52,121 nucleotides of DNA from Alphaproteobacteria bacterium (GTDB lineage Bacteria > Pseudomonadota > Alphaproteobacteria > Micropepsales > Micropepsaceae), in contig JAJPIX010000022.1 in assembly GCA_021324545.1 (NCBI GenBank), positions 1-52,121 of the forward strand, given 5' to 3'. Within the stretch, counting starts at the first letter, position 1. The number at the start of each line of letters is the position of its first letter. Of this stretch, positions 18,816-28,662 are shown in pieces. The position numbers and the translations under genes are program-made. The notes under the pieces are model-generated. The model saw only the letters and a list, made by a program, of their open reading frames with translations. It did no database searches and was not told the origin of the DNA.

Positions 18816-20290
18816 TTTCCAATCGTGTGGCATTTCCGGATCCGGAGCGTAGCGCGCGCGCCGGGGGTCTGGAGGTCGCTCTCCGCGCGACGCTGAAACA
18901 TCACAACTGCGTCTGGCTCGGCTGGAGCGGCCATGTGGCCCCGCGCGGAACGAAGCCGCAGACCCGCACGATCGAACACGACGGCAACAGCTATATCGTC
19001 ACCGATCTGGCGCGCGCCGATTACGAAGAATACTACAACGGCTTCGCCAACCGCGTGCTCTGGCCCATCCTGCACTACCGGCTGGATCTGGCCGAATTCT
19101 CCCGGCGCGATCTCACGGGCTATCTGCGCGTCAACAACCACTTCGCCGAACAGCTTGAACAGGTTCTCAAGCCCGACGATGTGGTGTGGGTTCACGATTA
19201 CCATTTCATCCCGTTCGCCAAGGCGCTGCGCGACCGCGGGCATCGCAATCGCATCGGCTTTTTCCTGCACATCCCCATGCCGCCGCCCGAAATTCTGGCG
19301 GCCATGCCCAACCATGACCGGCTGATTCCCTCGCTCTGCCATTACGATCTCGTGGGGTTCCAGACCGATAACGACGCCTCGAATTTCGCGCGCTATCTCG
19401 CCAACGAGCTGCACATGTTGCCGCATTTCCCCCGTGGCCAAGGCCTCGACGACAGAAGCACCCGCGTGGGCACTTTTCCGGTCGGGATCGAAACGGAGCA
19501 GTTCAACCGCTTGGCGCGACGGTCGGCAGGCTCGGCCTTCGTCCGCAAGCTGAAGGACAGCGTGCCTGGGCTTCTGATGCTTGGCGTTGACAGGCTCGAT
19601 TATTCGAAGGGGCTGCCGCTCAGGCTCGATGCGTTCGAAAGTTTCCTGCAGGCACATCCCGAAAATCGCGGAAAAATCACCTATCTTCAGATAACGCCCA
19701 AGAGCCGGTCGGAAATTTCCGAATATGCGCAGATGGAGCGGATGATCGACAGCGCGGTGGGGCGCATCAACTCGACCTATGGCGATGTGTCCTGGACGCC
19801 CGTGCGCTATGTGAAACGCGCCTATGTGCGCACCGCGCTGAGCGGGCTTTATCGGGCGGCGCGGGTTGGCCTTGTCACGCCGCTGCGCGACGGCATGAAC
19901 CTCGTGGCCAAGGAATATGTCGCCGCGCAGGACGAGAACGATCCCGGCGTCCTCATCCTTTCGCGCTTTGCGGGCGCGGCCGCGGAGTTGACCGCCGCGC
20001 TCATCGTCAATCCCTACGACCATGAAGCCGTGGGCGCCGCCATCGGCAAGGCGCTCAACATGCCGCTTGCGGAGCGCAAGGAACGTCATGCCGCGCTATG
20101 GCGGGCGCTGCTGAAGAACGATGTTTCACATTGGGGCGACCGTTTCCTGTCCACACTCATGGGGCGGGCAAGCCCCAGACCGGCAGGCGGATTTCAGCCG
20201 GCGGCGGCAAGGCTGGGCGCGCAAACGCGCACGAAGCTCATTCCGCCGAACGCAGCGGTTTCCGGCCTGTTTTCCGTCGACAGCCCCTGA
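18797..20290 (+). CDS. otsA: Alpha,alpha-trehalose-phosphate synthase
   Basis: GT20 glycosyltransferase making trehalose 6-phosphate from a nucleotide-glucose and glucose 6-phosphate. It is 497 aa with a short C-terminal extension. Motifs are [79 protein letters not shown] and [16 protein letters not shown]. The TTG start at 18797 was chosen because GGAGGA lies 7 nt before it and the protein then begins exactly at the family N-terminus; the frame is open upstream inside the GH15 gene. It is the last gene of the stress-controlled operon and converges on DUF979 with 2 bases between and no obvious terminator. Confidence 0.94.
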   Translation: MARIFIVSNRVAFPDPERSARAGGLEVALRATLKHHNCVWLGWSGHVAPRGTKPQTRTIEHDGNSYIVTDLARADYEEYYNGFANRVLWPILHYRLDLAEFSRRDLTGYLRVNNHFAEQLEQVLKPDDVVWVHDYHFIPFAKALRDRGHRNRIGFFLHIPMPPPEILAAMPNHDRLIPSLCHYDLVGFQTDNDASNFARYLANELHMLPHFPRGQGLDDRSTRVGTFPVGIETEQFNRLARRSAGSAFVRKLKDSVPGLLMLGVDRLDYSKGLPLRLDAFESFLQAHPENRGKITYLQITPKSRSEISEYAQMERMIDSAVGRINSTYGDVSWTPVRYVKRAYVRTALSGLYRAARVGLVTPLRDGMNLVAKEYVAAQDENDPGVLILSRFAGAAAELTAALIVNPYDHEAVGAAIGKALNMPLAERKERHAALWRALLKNDVSHWGDRFLSTLMGRASPRPAGGFQPAAARLGAQTRTKLIPPNAAVSGLFSVDSP

Positions 20291-20292
20291 TC

Positions 20293-21249
20293 TCAGAAGC
20301 GGAACACCAGCACATACATCAGGGCCGTGTTGACGATCAGAAGCGGAATGGCCGTCGGGATCTGAACCTTGATGACGCCGTTGCGGTCCGGCAATTCCAG
20401 AAGCGCTGCAGGCACGATGTTGAAATTTGCGGCCATCGGCGTGGCAAGCGTGCCGCAAAACCCCGAAAGCATTCCGACCGCACCCATGATGGCCGGATCG
20501 CCGCCGAATTTGTGCACGATCAGTGGCAGCCCAATGGCGGCCGTCATCACCGGAAAGGCCGCAAAGGCGTTGCCCATGATGGCGGTGAACATCGCCATGC
20601 CCACGCAATAGGCAATCACCGCAAACAGGGGCTGGCCGAGCGGCAGCCACGCGGTGGCAACCGTGCCGACGGCGCGACCCACGCCGGAAAGCGCAAACAC
20701 CGCTCCCAGCGCCGCCAGCATCTGCGGCAGGATCGCGGCCCAACCGATGGTGTCAACCAGGCGCCGTCCTTCCTGCAAAGGCGAGAGCACGGGCGGCCTT
20801 AGCCAGGGCATTGCAAAGGCCAGGGCAACCAGAACGCCCAATCCGAGCGAAATGAGCGTGATCTGTTTGGCATCGAGCAGGGGCACGCCGTGAATGGTCA
20901 TGTTTTTCAGAAACAGCGTGCCCAGAAGCGCGGTGATGGGAATGATGAGTGCGGGGAAGAACAGCCAGTTTCCATGCCGCTCCGCGCTGCGGCGCCGTTC
21001 GCTCTGGGGCCTGCTTTCGGGCGCGTCTTTGGCCAGAAGCCCAAGCCCGCCGATCAGGATCAGGGACAGCGCCAGAATGCCGTTCAGGAGATCGCTGAGA
21101 TGGCTGCCAAACAGGAAGCTGCCAGCCAGCAGGCCCCAGAACAATGCGCTCCCCGGATGCCTGGGGCGGCTGCGGTCCAGACATTCCAGAATTGCAAATG
21201 CCGCCAGAATGAGTCCGGCCAGGATATAGACATGTTCGAGCGTGATCAT
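20293..21249 (-). CDS. DUF979 family membrane protein
   Basis: A 318-aa polytopic inner-membrane protein with about nine to ten hydrophobic segments starting with VYILAGLILAAFAIL. It matches DUF979, a family nearly always found beside DUF969, as here (4-base overlap). In Firmicutes the pair often sits with pyroglutamate peptidase and 5-oxoprolinase genes, so a role in uptake of a pyroglutamate-like or peptide-derived solute has been suspected; that context is not present here. The upstream gene is an M13 metallopeptidase, consistent with a peptide theme. Function remains inference. Confidence 0.82.
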   Translation of the reverse strand: MITLEHVYILAGLILAAFAILECLDRSRPRHPGSALFWGLLAGSFLFGSHLSDLLNGILALSLILIGGLGLLAKDAPESRPQSERRRSAERHGNWLFFPALIIPITALLGTLFLKNMTIHGVPLLDAKQITLISLGLGVLVALAFAMPWLRPPVLSPLQEGRRLVDTIGWAAILPQMLAALGAVFALSGVGRAVGTVATAWLPLGQPLFAVIAYCVGMAMFTAIMGNAFAAFPVMTAAIGLPLIVHKFGGDPAIMGAVGMLSGFCGTLATPMAANFNIVPAALLELPDRNGVIKVQIPTAIPLLIVNTALMYVLVFRF

Positions 21250-21938
21250 TCGCCATCCGCCTTTTGCAGGACGCCGGCAAGCGTGCGCCTCAGCCTGCGG
21301 TTCAGCAGAAACAGGCGAATGGCGTGAATTGCGAACGCGGCAACGGCGGTGGGAATCGCCCAGACGGAAAGCTCCAGCGGCTGGACCGTCACGCCGTTCT
21401 GTTCCAGAAACCCCTTGATCAGAAGGATCGAGCCAACGGCGATGAAGATGTCTTCGCCGAAGAATGCCCCGACATTATCGACCGCCGCCGAATGGGCGCG
21501 GATCAGCCAGCGCGTCTTGTCCGGCAATTCGCCATAGCGCGACTCGGCGGCGCCTTCCGCCATGGGCGCCAGCAGCGGGCGCACCATCTGCGCATGGCCG
21601 CCGACCGAGGTCAGCCCGAAGGCCGCGAAAGTCTGGCGGAAGAAGAGATAGATGAGCAAAAGATGCGCCACCGTGGCGCCGCGCAGCTTTGCGATCAGCA
21701 TGCGCGCGCGCTCCTGCAGGCCATAGCGTTCCAGAAGCCCGATCACCGGCAGCACGATCAGGAAAACGCTGACATAGCGGCTGTCGTTGAACGCCTTGCC
21801 GAATGCTGAGAGAACCTCGACAGGCGAAAGCCCCCCGGCAAGTCCGGTCACCAGCGCCGCCGCCGCGATCACCAGAAGCGGGTTGAGGCGAATCAGAAAT
21901 CCGACAACAAGAACCGCAATGCCCGCGAGCGTGAGCAT
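21246..21938 (-). CDS. DUF969 family membrane protein
   Basis: A 230-aa membrane protein with about six hydrophobic segments. Family-typical stretches are LIRLNPLLVIAAAALVTGL, a GKAFNDSRYVSVFLIVLP loop and FRQTFAAFGLTSVGGHAQMV. It is the partner of DUF979, whose start overlaps its stop. It begins 8 bases after the stop of the M13 peptidase gene, so the three form one reverse-strand operon. Together the pair resembles a two-component permease; the substrate is not known. Confidence 0.82.
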   Translation of the reverse strand: MLTLAGIAVLVVGFLIRLNPLLVIAAAALVTGLAGGLSPVEVLSAFGKAFNDSRYVSVFLIVLPVIGLLERYGLQERARMLIAKLRGATVAHLLLIYLFFRQTFAAFGLTSVGGHAQMVRPLLAPMAEGAAESRYGELPDKTRWLIRAHSAAVDNVGAFFGEDIFIAVGSILLIKGFLEQNGVTVQPLELSVWAIPTAVAAFAIHAIRLFLLNRRLRRTLAGVLQKADGE

Positions 21939-21946
21939 TCCTGCGC

Positions 21947-24010
21947 TTACCAGATATGCACGCGGTTGGCCGGAGCGACGTAGAGCTTGTCATCCGGTGT
22001 CACGCCGAAGGCCGCATACCAGGCGTCGATGTTTCGCACCACGCCGTTGACGCGGAACTGGCGCGGGCTGTGCGGGTCGCTCACCACCTGCCGCTTGACG
22101 AAATCATCCGTCACCTTGCCGCGCCAGGCCTGCGCCCAGCCCAGGAAGACGCGCTGATCGCCGGTCAGCCCGTCCACGACAGGCGCCGGCTTGCCGCGCA
22201 GCGACGCATGATAGGCGTCGAGCGCGAGCGTGAGTCCGCCCAGGTCGGCAATGTTTTCACCCATGGTCAGGTCGCCGTTCACATGCACGCCGGGCAAAGG
22301 CTGGAACGATGAGTATTGCGCCTCCAGCATTTTGGCGCGGGCTTCGAATTTCCTGGCATCATCCCTGGTCCACCAGTCGCGCAGCGCGCCGGCCGCATCG
22401 ATCTTGCGGCCTTCGTCGTCAAAGCCATGCGTCAGCTCGTGCCCGATGATCCCCCCGACCGCGCCATAGTTGTAGGCGGGATCGGCGTCGGGATCGAACA
22501 CTGGCGCCTGCAAGATACCGGCCGGAAACACGATATCGCGCAGCGTGCCGTTATACGCGTCGTTGGTTTGCGGCGTCATGGTCCAGTCGCTCTTGTCCAC
22601 GGGGCCGAAGGAGCGGTTCACGTAAAACGCCCAATCGAAGGCGGCGGCGCGTTTCACATCGCCGGTGAGGTCGTCGTCGGCAATCGCAAGGCCGGAATAG
22701 TCGCGCGGATGATCGGGGTAGCCCACCTTGATCATGTAGGTGTCGAGCTTTTTCAGCGCTTCGGTTTTCGTTTGCGGACTCATCCAGTCAAGGTTCGCGA
22801 TGCGAAGGCGGTAAGCGGCCTTCAGGTTGGCGACCAGCGCCTCGATCTTGGCTTTCGCCTCGGGCCCGAAATATCTGGTGGTGTAAAGTTCGCCCGCGCC
22901 GAAGCCCATCGTGCCAAAGCTGCCGAAACGGTCGCCCACAAGAAAGTCGCTTCCGGCCACCGCCGTCACGGCCCGCTTCCACCGCGCCCGCTGCTGCTGC
23001 TGGCCGGCCAGCGTTTTCTCGTGCATGTCGAACCAGGCGTCGGCAAAGGGCTGCGCAAGATAGGGCGCGGCGTTATCAGCGATGTGAAAGGCGCTCCAGG
23101 CCCTGATCGTTTCGACAGGCGTCTGCGCATAGATGGCGGCCAGCTTCGGAAACGCTGTTTTCTCGGCAACGATCACGCGCTCCACCCGGCTCAGACCCGC
23201 ATCGGCCAGAAAACGGCTCCAGGAAAAGCCCGGCGCGAAACGTTCGAGCTTTGCGGCCGCCACAGGATTGTAAACGGCGTCAAGGTCGCGCTGCTGGGCT
23301 TTCGTCCAGCTTGCGGCGGCGATCCTTGTCTCGAATTCGACGACGTTCCCGGCTTGCGCCGCCGCATCCGGCCAGTTCGCGAGTTTCAGAAGCTGTGCGA
23401 CGTAGGCCTGGTATTTCGCTTTGGCCGCGGCGAATTCGGGATTGAGATAATAGTCGCGGTCGGGCAGGCCCAGGCCCGACTGGCTCAAATAGACGGCGTA
23501 GCGCTTCGGATTCTTGAGGTCGGCGTCGATGAAAATGTTGAACAGGCTGCCTTCGAAATCGGAATTGTTGCGGCCCATCAGGGCAGCAAGATCATCGCGC
23601 GTCTTTGCCGCGCGCACATCGTTCAGTTCCGGCTCGATCGGTTTTGCGCCGAGCGAATTGATGCGTTCTTCATCCATGAAGGCGCGATAAAAGGCGCCCA
23701 CCTTGCCTTCCAGATCCGATGGCCGGTGGCCGGCCTTCGCGGCGGCGGTCTCCATCATGTCGCGCAGCCGCATTTCGGTGCGGTCGGTCATTTCCAGCCG
23801 CAATGTCACCGCCGGCTTGTCGGCGGGAATGGTGTGGGTGTCGAGCCAATGGCCGTTGGCGAAGCGGAAAAAATCGTCGCCGGGACGGACGGCTCTGTCC
23901 ATGCCCGCGGAATCGAAGCCGTTGGCGCCATATTGCGGCGCCGCAGCGGCACCGGCCCACGCAACAATCGCCGCAAGCGCCGCTGCGCCATATGTCCAGT
24001 TGTTTCGCAT
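21947..24010 (-). CDS. M13 family metallopeptidase (neprilysin-like, secreted)
   Basis: Zinc endopeptidase of the neprilysin/PepO family, 687 aa. A signal peptide is visible at the N-terminus (MRNN followed by a hydrophobic Ala-rich run ending AGAAAA), so it acts in the periplasm or at the cell surface. The N-terminal domain starts GMDRAVRPGDDFFRFANGHW. The zinc site is HELTH in GGIIGHELTHGFDDEGRK, with the third ligand Glu in GENIADLGGL. The C-terminus NRVHIW ends in the Trp usual for the family. The ATG at 24010 was chosen for its signal peptide and a GGTGGG upstream. It heads an operon with DUF969 and DUF979 and is divergent from the UdgX gene. Confidence 0.94.
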   Translation of the reverse strand: MRNNWTYGAAALAAIVAWAGAAAAPQYGANGFDSAGMDRAVRPGDDFFRFANGHWLDTHTIPADKPAVTLRLEMTDRTEMRLRDMMETAAAKAGHRPSDLEGKVGAFYRAFMDEERINSLGAKPIEPELNDVRAAKTRDDLAALMGRNNSDFEGSLFNIFIDADLKNPKRYAVYLSQSGLGLPDRDYYLNPEFAAAKAKYQAYVAQLLKLANWPDAAAQAGNVVEFETRIAAASWTKAQQRDLDAVYNPVAAAKLERFAPGFSWSRFLADAGLSRVERVIVAEKTAFPKLAAIYAQTPVETIRAWSAFHIADNAAPYLAQPFADAWFDMHEKTLAGQQQQRARWKRAVTAVAGSDFLVGDRFGSFGTMGFGAGELYTTRYFGPEAKAKIEALVANLKAAYRLRIANLDWMSPQTKTEALKKLDTYMIKVGYPDHPRDYSGLAIADDDLTGDVKRAAAFDWAFYVNRSFGPVDKSDWTMTPQTNDAYNGTLRDIVFPAGILQAPVFDPDADPAYNYGAVGGIIGHELTHGFDDEGRKIDAAGALRDWWTRDDARKFEARAKMLEAQYSSFQPLPGVHVNGDLTMGENIADLGGLTLALDAYHASLRGKPAPVVDGLTGDQRVFLGWAQAWRGKVTDDFVKRQVVSDPHSPRQFRVNGVVRNIDAWYAAFGVTPDDKLYVAPANRVHIW

Positions 24011-24089
24011 ATTCCCACCCCGGCCGCATTTTCCCGTATTCTCTAGCACGGCGGCGCGGAACCCGTCACCGCCGCCCAACATTGACGCG

Positions 24090-24716
24090 ATGAACATGCC
24101 GGCCGGTGCCGCACAGAAAGAATGGGACAGGGTCAGAAAAGAGGCCGCGCATTGCCGCAACTGCCACCTCTACAGATATGCCACGCAAACTGTTTTCGGC
24201 GAAGGATCGGTGCGCTCGTCCGTCATCCTGGTGGGCGAGCAGCCGGGCAACCAGGAGGATTTGAAAGGCCTTCCGTTCGTGGGCCCGGCCGGCGGAATTC
24301 TGAATCGCGCGCTCGCCGAAGCCGGCATCGATCGCGGCAAAGCCTACGTCACCAATGCCGTGAAGCATTTCAAATTCGCCCGCCGCGGCAAGATAAGGCT
24401 CCACCAGAAGCCCAATGCGCAGGAGATCGGGGCCTGCAATCCGTGGCTCTCGCTGGAACGCAGCATTATCCGCCCGAAGCTGGTCGTGGCGATGGGCGCG
24501 ACAGCCGTTTACGCCGTGTTCGGCAAGACCATGCCCATTGGGCGCAACCGCGGCCGCATCCTCGATCTGGACGCGACAAGCAAGGGCCTCATCACCATCC
24601 ACCCATCGTATCTCCTGCGCATGGATGAAGAAGACAAGCCGCGCGAATATGCGAAGTTTGTCTCCGATCTGCGCCTGATTGCGCCCTTCGTCCGCGCGCG
24701 CCGCAAAGCGGCCTGA
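24090..24716 (+). CDS. UdgX-type uracil-DNA glycosylase
   Basis: A 208-aa uracil-DNA glycosylase superfamily protein. GEQPGNQEDLKGLPFVGPAG is the active-site motif of the UdgX branch. The loop region RGKIRLHQKP corresponds to the UdgX R-loop whose His forms a covalent bond to the uracil-derived abasic site in the mycobacterial enzyme. TIHPSYLLR is the C-terminal uracil-binding motif. Fe-S ligands are suggested by CRNC near the N-terminus and Cys in IGACNPW; the place of a family-4 Cys is His in VKHFKF. The role is DNA repair with tight binding to uracil. The start gives a compact domain; the frame is open upstream over the divergent peptidase gene but is not coding there. Confidence 0.88.
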   Translation: MNMPAGAAQKEWDRVRKEAAHCRNCHLYRYATQTVFGEGSVRSSVILVGEQPGNQEDLKGLPFVGPAGGILNRALAEAGIDRGKAYVTNAVKHFKFARRGKIRLHQKPNAQEIGACNPWLSLERSIIRPKLVVAMGATAVYAVFGKTMPIGRNRGRILDLDATSKGLITIHPSYLLRMDEEDKPREYAKFVSDLRLIAPFVRARRKAA

Positions 24717-26126
<1,410 letters not shown>

Positions 26127-26128
26127 TC

Positions 26129-27145
26129 ATGCCCGCGATGAACATGATCCAGGCGCTCAACTCCGCCCTAGACGTGATGATGGCGAAAGACCCCAATGTT
26201 CTGGCCTATGGCGAAGATGCGGGCTATTTCGGCGGCGTCTTCCGCGTGACCGACGGCCTGCAGAAAAAATACGGCCTGACGCGCGCCTTCGATTCCCCCA
26301 TCAGCGAAGGCGGCATCATCGCCACCGCCATCGGCATGGGCGTCTATGGGCTGCGGCCCGTGGTGGAGGTGCAATTCGCCGATTACATCTATCCCGGCTA
26401 CGACCAGATCGTGTCGGAAGCCTCCAAGATCCGCTATCGCTCGGCGGGCGAATTCTTCGTGCCGATCACCATCCGCACGCCCTATGGCGGCGGCATCTTC
26501 GGCGGGCAGACGCACAGTCAGAGCCCGGAGTCGCTTTTCACCCACATCGCCGGAATCAAGACGGTCATCCCGTCCAATCCCTATGATGCCAAGGGCCTGC
26601 TCATCAGCGCCATCGAAGACGACGATCCGGTTGTCTTCTTCGAGCCCAAGCGCATCTATAACGGGCCGTTCAGCGGCCATCACGATCAGCCGGTCCTGCC
26701 GTGGGCCAAACATCCGGCCAGCGATGTGCCCGAAGGCCATTACACCGTGCCGCTCGGCAAGGCGGCCGTTGTGCGGCCGGGCAACGATCTCACCGTGCTC
26801 GCCTACGGCACGATGGTGCATGTCTCGCTCGCGGCCGCTGCCGAGAGCGGAATTGATGCGGAAGTGATCGATCTGCGCACGCTGGTCCCGGTCGATATCG
26901 ACACGATCGTGGAGTCGGTGAAGAAGACGGGCCGCTGCGTGATCGTGCATGAAGCGCCGCGCACATCCGGCTATGGCGCAGAGCTTTGCGCGCTGGTCCA
27001 GGAAAACTGTTTCTGGCACCTGGAAGCGCCGATTGCCCGCGTGACGGGCTTTGACACGCCCTATCCGCACGCTTTCGAATGGCATTATTTTCCCGGGCCG
27101 AAACGTGTGGGCGAGGCGATGAAGCGCACGATGGAGACACGCTGA
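26129..27145 (+). CDS. bkdA2: Branched-chain 2-oxoacid dehydrogenase E1 beta
   Basis: Beta subunit that completes the E1 heterotetramer with BkdA1. It is 338 aa, normal length. Family features are MNMIQALNSALDVMMAKD, YGEDAGYFGGVFRVTDGLQ, FDSPISEGGIIATAIGMGVY, EVQFADYIYPGYDQIVSEA and HSQSPESLFTHIAG, with C-terminal RVTGFDTPYPHAFEWHYFP. The start ATG lies 2 bases after the bkdA1 stop, and the stop overlaps the E2 start by one base, so the four bkd genes are one operon. Confident assignment to the BCKDH subclass follows from the E1 alpha and LpdV neighbours. Confidence 0.95.
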   Translation: MPAMNMIQALNSALDVMMAKDPNVLAYGEDAGYFGGVFRVTDGLQKKYGLTRAFDSPISEGGIIATAIGMGVYGLRPVVEVQFADYIYPGYDQIVSEASKIRYRSAGEFFVPITIRTPYGGGIFGGQTHSQSPESLFTHIAGIKTVIPSNPYDAKGLLISAIEDDDPVVFFEPKRIYNGPFSGHHDQPVLPWAKHPASDVPEGHYTVPLGKAAVVRPGNDLTVLAYGTMVHVSLAAAAESGIDAEVIDLRTLVPVDIDTIVESVKKTGRCVIVHEAPRTSGYGAELCALVQENCFWHLEAPIARVTGFDTPYPHAFEWHYFPGPKRVGEAMKRTMETR

Positions 27146-28476
27146 TGGGCCGCTATGTGTTCAAGCTGCCGGATGTCGGCGAAGGCACGGCGGAGGCCGA
27201 AATCGTAGCCTGGCATGTAAAGCCGGGCGATGTGATCGCCGAAGACCAGCACCTGGTCGATGTGATGACCGACAAGGCGACGGTGGAAATGACGTCGCCG
27301 GTTTCCGGCAAGGTGGTGTCGGTGCATGGGGAGCCCGGCCAGATGGCGGCGGTCGGTTCGCCGCTGGTCGAGCTGGAAGTGGAAGGCACAGGCAACGTGG
27401 CCGGTAATGGCGCGTCCAAGTCCAAACCTCAAGCTTCCCTCGCCCCCGCAAGGGGAGAGGGCAGGGGTGAGGGGGTTGTTCCCTTCAAATCGCAAAAGGC
27501 CGAAACGAAAAAGTCCGAACCGCAAGCGCCCTCTCACCCCAACCCTGTCCCCCAAAGCGGGAGAGGGAATGACGTGGCTGTTCAACCGCGCACCTTCGGC
27601 GAAAAGCCGGTGGCCTCGCCTGCCGTGCGCAACCGCGCGCATGAACTGGGCATCGAGCTGCAATATGTGCAGGGCACCGGCGAAACCGGCCGCATCACGC
27701 ATGAAGATCTGGACAATTACATCGCCTCGGGCGGCCGTCATGCGCGTGCCGGCGGCGGCGCGGGCTATGCGAAACGCGAGGGCATCGACGAGATCAAGGT
27801 GATCGGCCTGCGCCGCAAGATCGCCGAGAAGATGCAGGAATCCAAGCGCCGCATCCCGCACTTCGCCTATGTCGAGGAAATCGACATGACGGCGCTGGAA
27901 GACTTGCGCGCGCATCTGAACGCGAACCGCCGCGAAGGCCAGCCCAAGCTCAACGTGCTGCCGTTCCTGATGCGCGCGCTGGTGAAGCTCCTGCCGCGCT
28001 ATCCGCAGATCAACGCGCGTTTCGACGACGAAGCCGGCATCGTGCATCGTTATGCGCCGGTGCATATCGGCATCGCCACGCAGACGGCCAACGGGCTCAT
28101 CGTGCCGGTTGTGCATCACGCGGAGGCGCTCGACATCTGGCAAAGCGCTGCCGAAGTCTTGCGCGTTTCCACCGCAGCGCGCGAGAACAAGGCGACGAAG
28201 GACGAACTGTCGGGCTCCACCATCACCATCACCAGCCTCGGCGCGCTGGGCGGCCTCGTCACGACGCCCGTGATCAACCACCCGGAAGTCGCCATCATCG
28301 GGCCGAACGCGATCATCGAGCGGCCGGTGGTGCGGGGCGGCCAGATCGTCATCCGCAAGATGATGAACCTGTCGTCTTCGTTCGATCACCGCGTGGTGGA
28401 TGGCTATGACGCGGCCGATTTCATCCAGAAGCTGAAAGGCCTGCTGGAGAACCCGGCGACCCTGTTTCTGGATTGA
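27145..28476 (+). CDS. bkdB: Branched-chain 2-oxoacid dehydrogenase E2 (dihydrolipoyl transacylase)
   Basis: Core of the complex, 443 aa. The lipoyl domain is at about 1-80 with the lipoylated Lys44 in VMTDKATVEM. The E3/E1-binding domain is at about 157-195 (SPAVRNRAHELGI; GETGRITHEDLDNYI). The catalytic domain runs from about 210 to the end with DHRVVDG. The linker between lipoyl and binding domains, roughly residues 98-142, is unusual: its DNA is a palindromic genomic repeat inserted in frame, and the protein there reads as Gly/Glu/Pro/Ser-rich low-complexity sequence. The domains on both sides are intact, so the enzyme is probably functional. The start overlaps bkdA2 by one base. Confidence 0.95.
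   Translation: MGRYVFKLPDVGEGTAEAEIVAWHVKPGDVIAEDQHLVDVMTDKATVEMTSPVSGKVVSVHGEPGQMAAVGSPLVELEVEGTGNVAGNGASKSKPQASLAPARGEGRGEGVVPFKSQKAETKKSEPQAPSHPNPVPQSGRGNDVAVQPRTFGEKPVASPAVRNRAHELGIELQYVQGTGETGRITHEDLDNYIASGGRHARAGGGAGYAKREGIDEIKVIGLRRKIAEKMQESKRRIPHFAYVEEIDMTALEDLRAHLNANRREGQPKLNVLPFLMRALVKLLPRYPQINARFDDEAGIVHRYAPVHIGIATQTANGLIVPVVHHAEALDIWQSAAEVLRVSTAARENKATKDELSGSTITITSLGALGGLVTTPVINHPEVAIIGPNAIIERPVVRGGQIVIRKMMNLSSSFDHRVVDGYDAADFIQKLKGLLENPATLFLD
27436..27568. repeat. Palindromic repeat inserted in frame in bkdB
   Basis: Arms 27436-27475 and 27529-27568 form an imperfect inverted repeat of the TCCCTCKCCC...GGGAGAGGG type that usually occurs between genes in proteobacterial genomes. 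Here it lies wholly within the E2 coding sequence, is read without stops and adds about 45 codons to the interdomain linker. Confidence 0.7.
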
Positions 28477-28497
28477 ACGCAAAAAGCGAAATGAAAA

Positions 28498-28615
28498 ATT
28501 CACGCGGAGGCGCGGAGCCGCGGAGTTTCAAAGTCCGAATTGTTGCAAAAAGCGCAGCAGAAGCGATAGCGGACCGGACGTGTTCAAGGATGTTCCTCCG
28601 CGCCTCCGCGTGAAT
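28498..28615. repeat. MITE-like palindromic element, CACGCGGAG family
   Basis: A 118-bp element between bkdB and lpdV with perfect 20-bp terminal inverted repeats (28498-28517 and 28596-28615; core CACGCGGAGGCGCGGAG). The same arm motif recurs at 51304-51437 and 51506-51645. It contains no gene and separates lpdV from the rest of the bkd operon. Confidence 0.75.
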
Positions 28616-28662
28616 CCCTGTTTTGCAAATCGCGATTGCGCGAAAACAAAGGCAGATGTGAC

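Noticed and set aside
22316-24046. Long forward open frame of 576 codons antisense to the M13 peptidase gene
   Set aside because: The reverse strand carries a complete M13 peptidase with signal peptide and HELTH site. The antisense frame is a by-product of GC-rich third positions and shows no recognisable motif.
24058-24083. GGAAC-N17-CATT before the UdgX gene as a ninth EcfG promoter
   Set aside because: The -10 element is CATT rather than CGTT and lies only 6 bases before the start codon, too close for a normal promoter.
27436-27568. bkdB as a gene disrupted by the repeat (pseudogene)
   Set aside because: The frame continues through the element without a stop and both flanking domains are intact, so the gene looks functional.
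27085-28503. Reverse open frame of 472 codons antisense to bkdB
   Set aside because: bkdB has complete lipoyl, binding and catalytic domains; the antisense frame lacks motifs.
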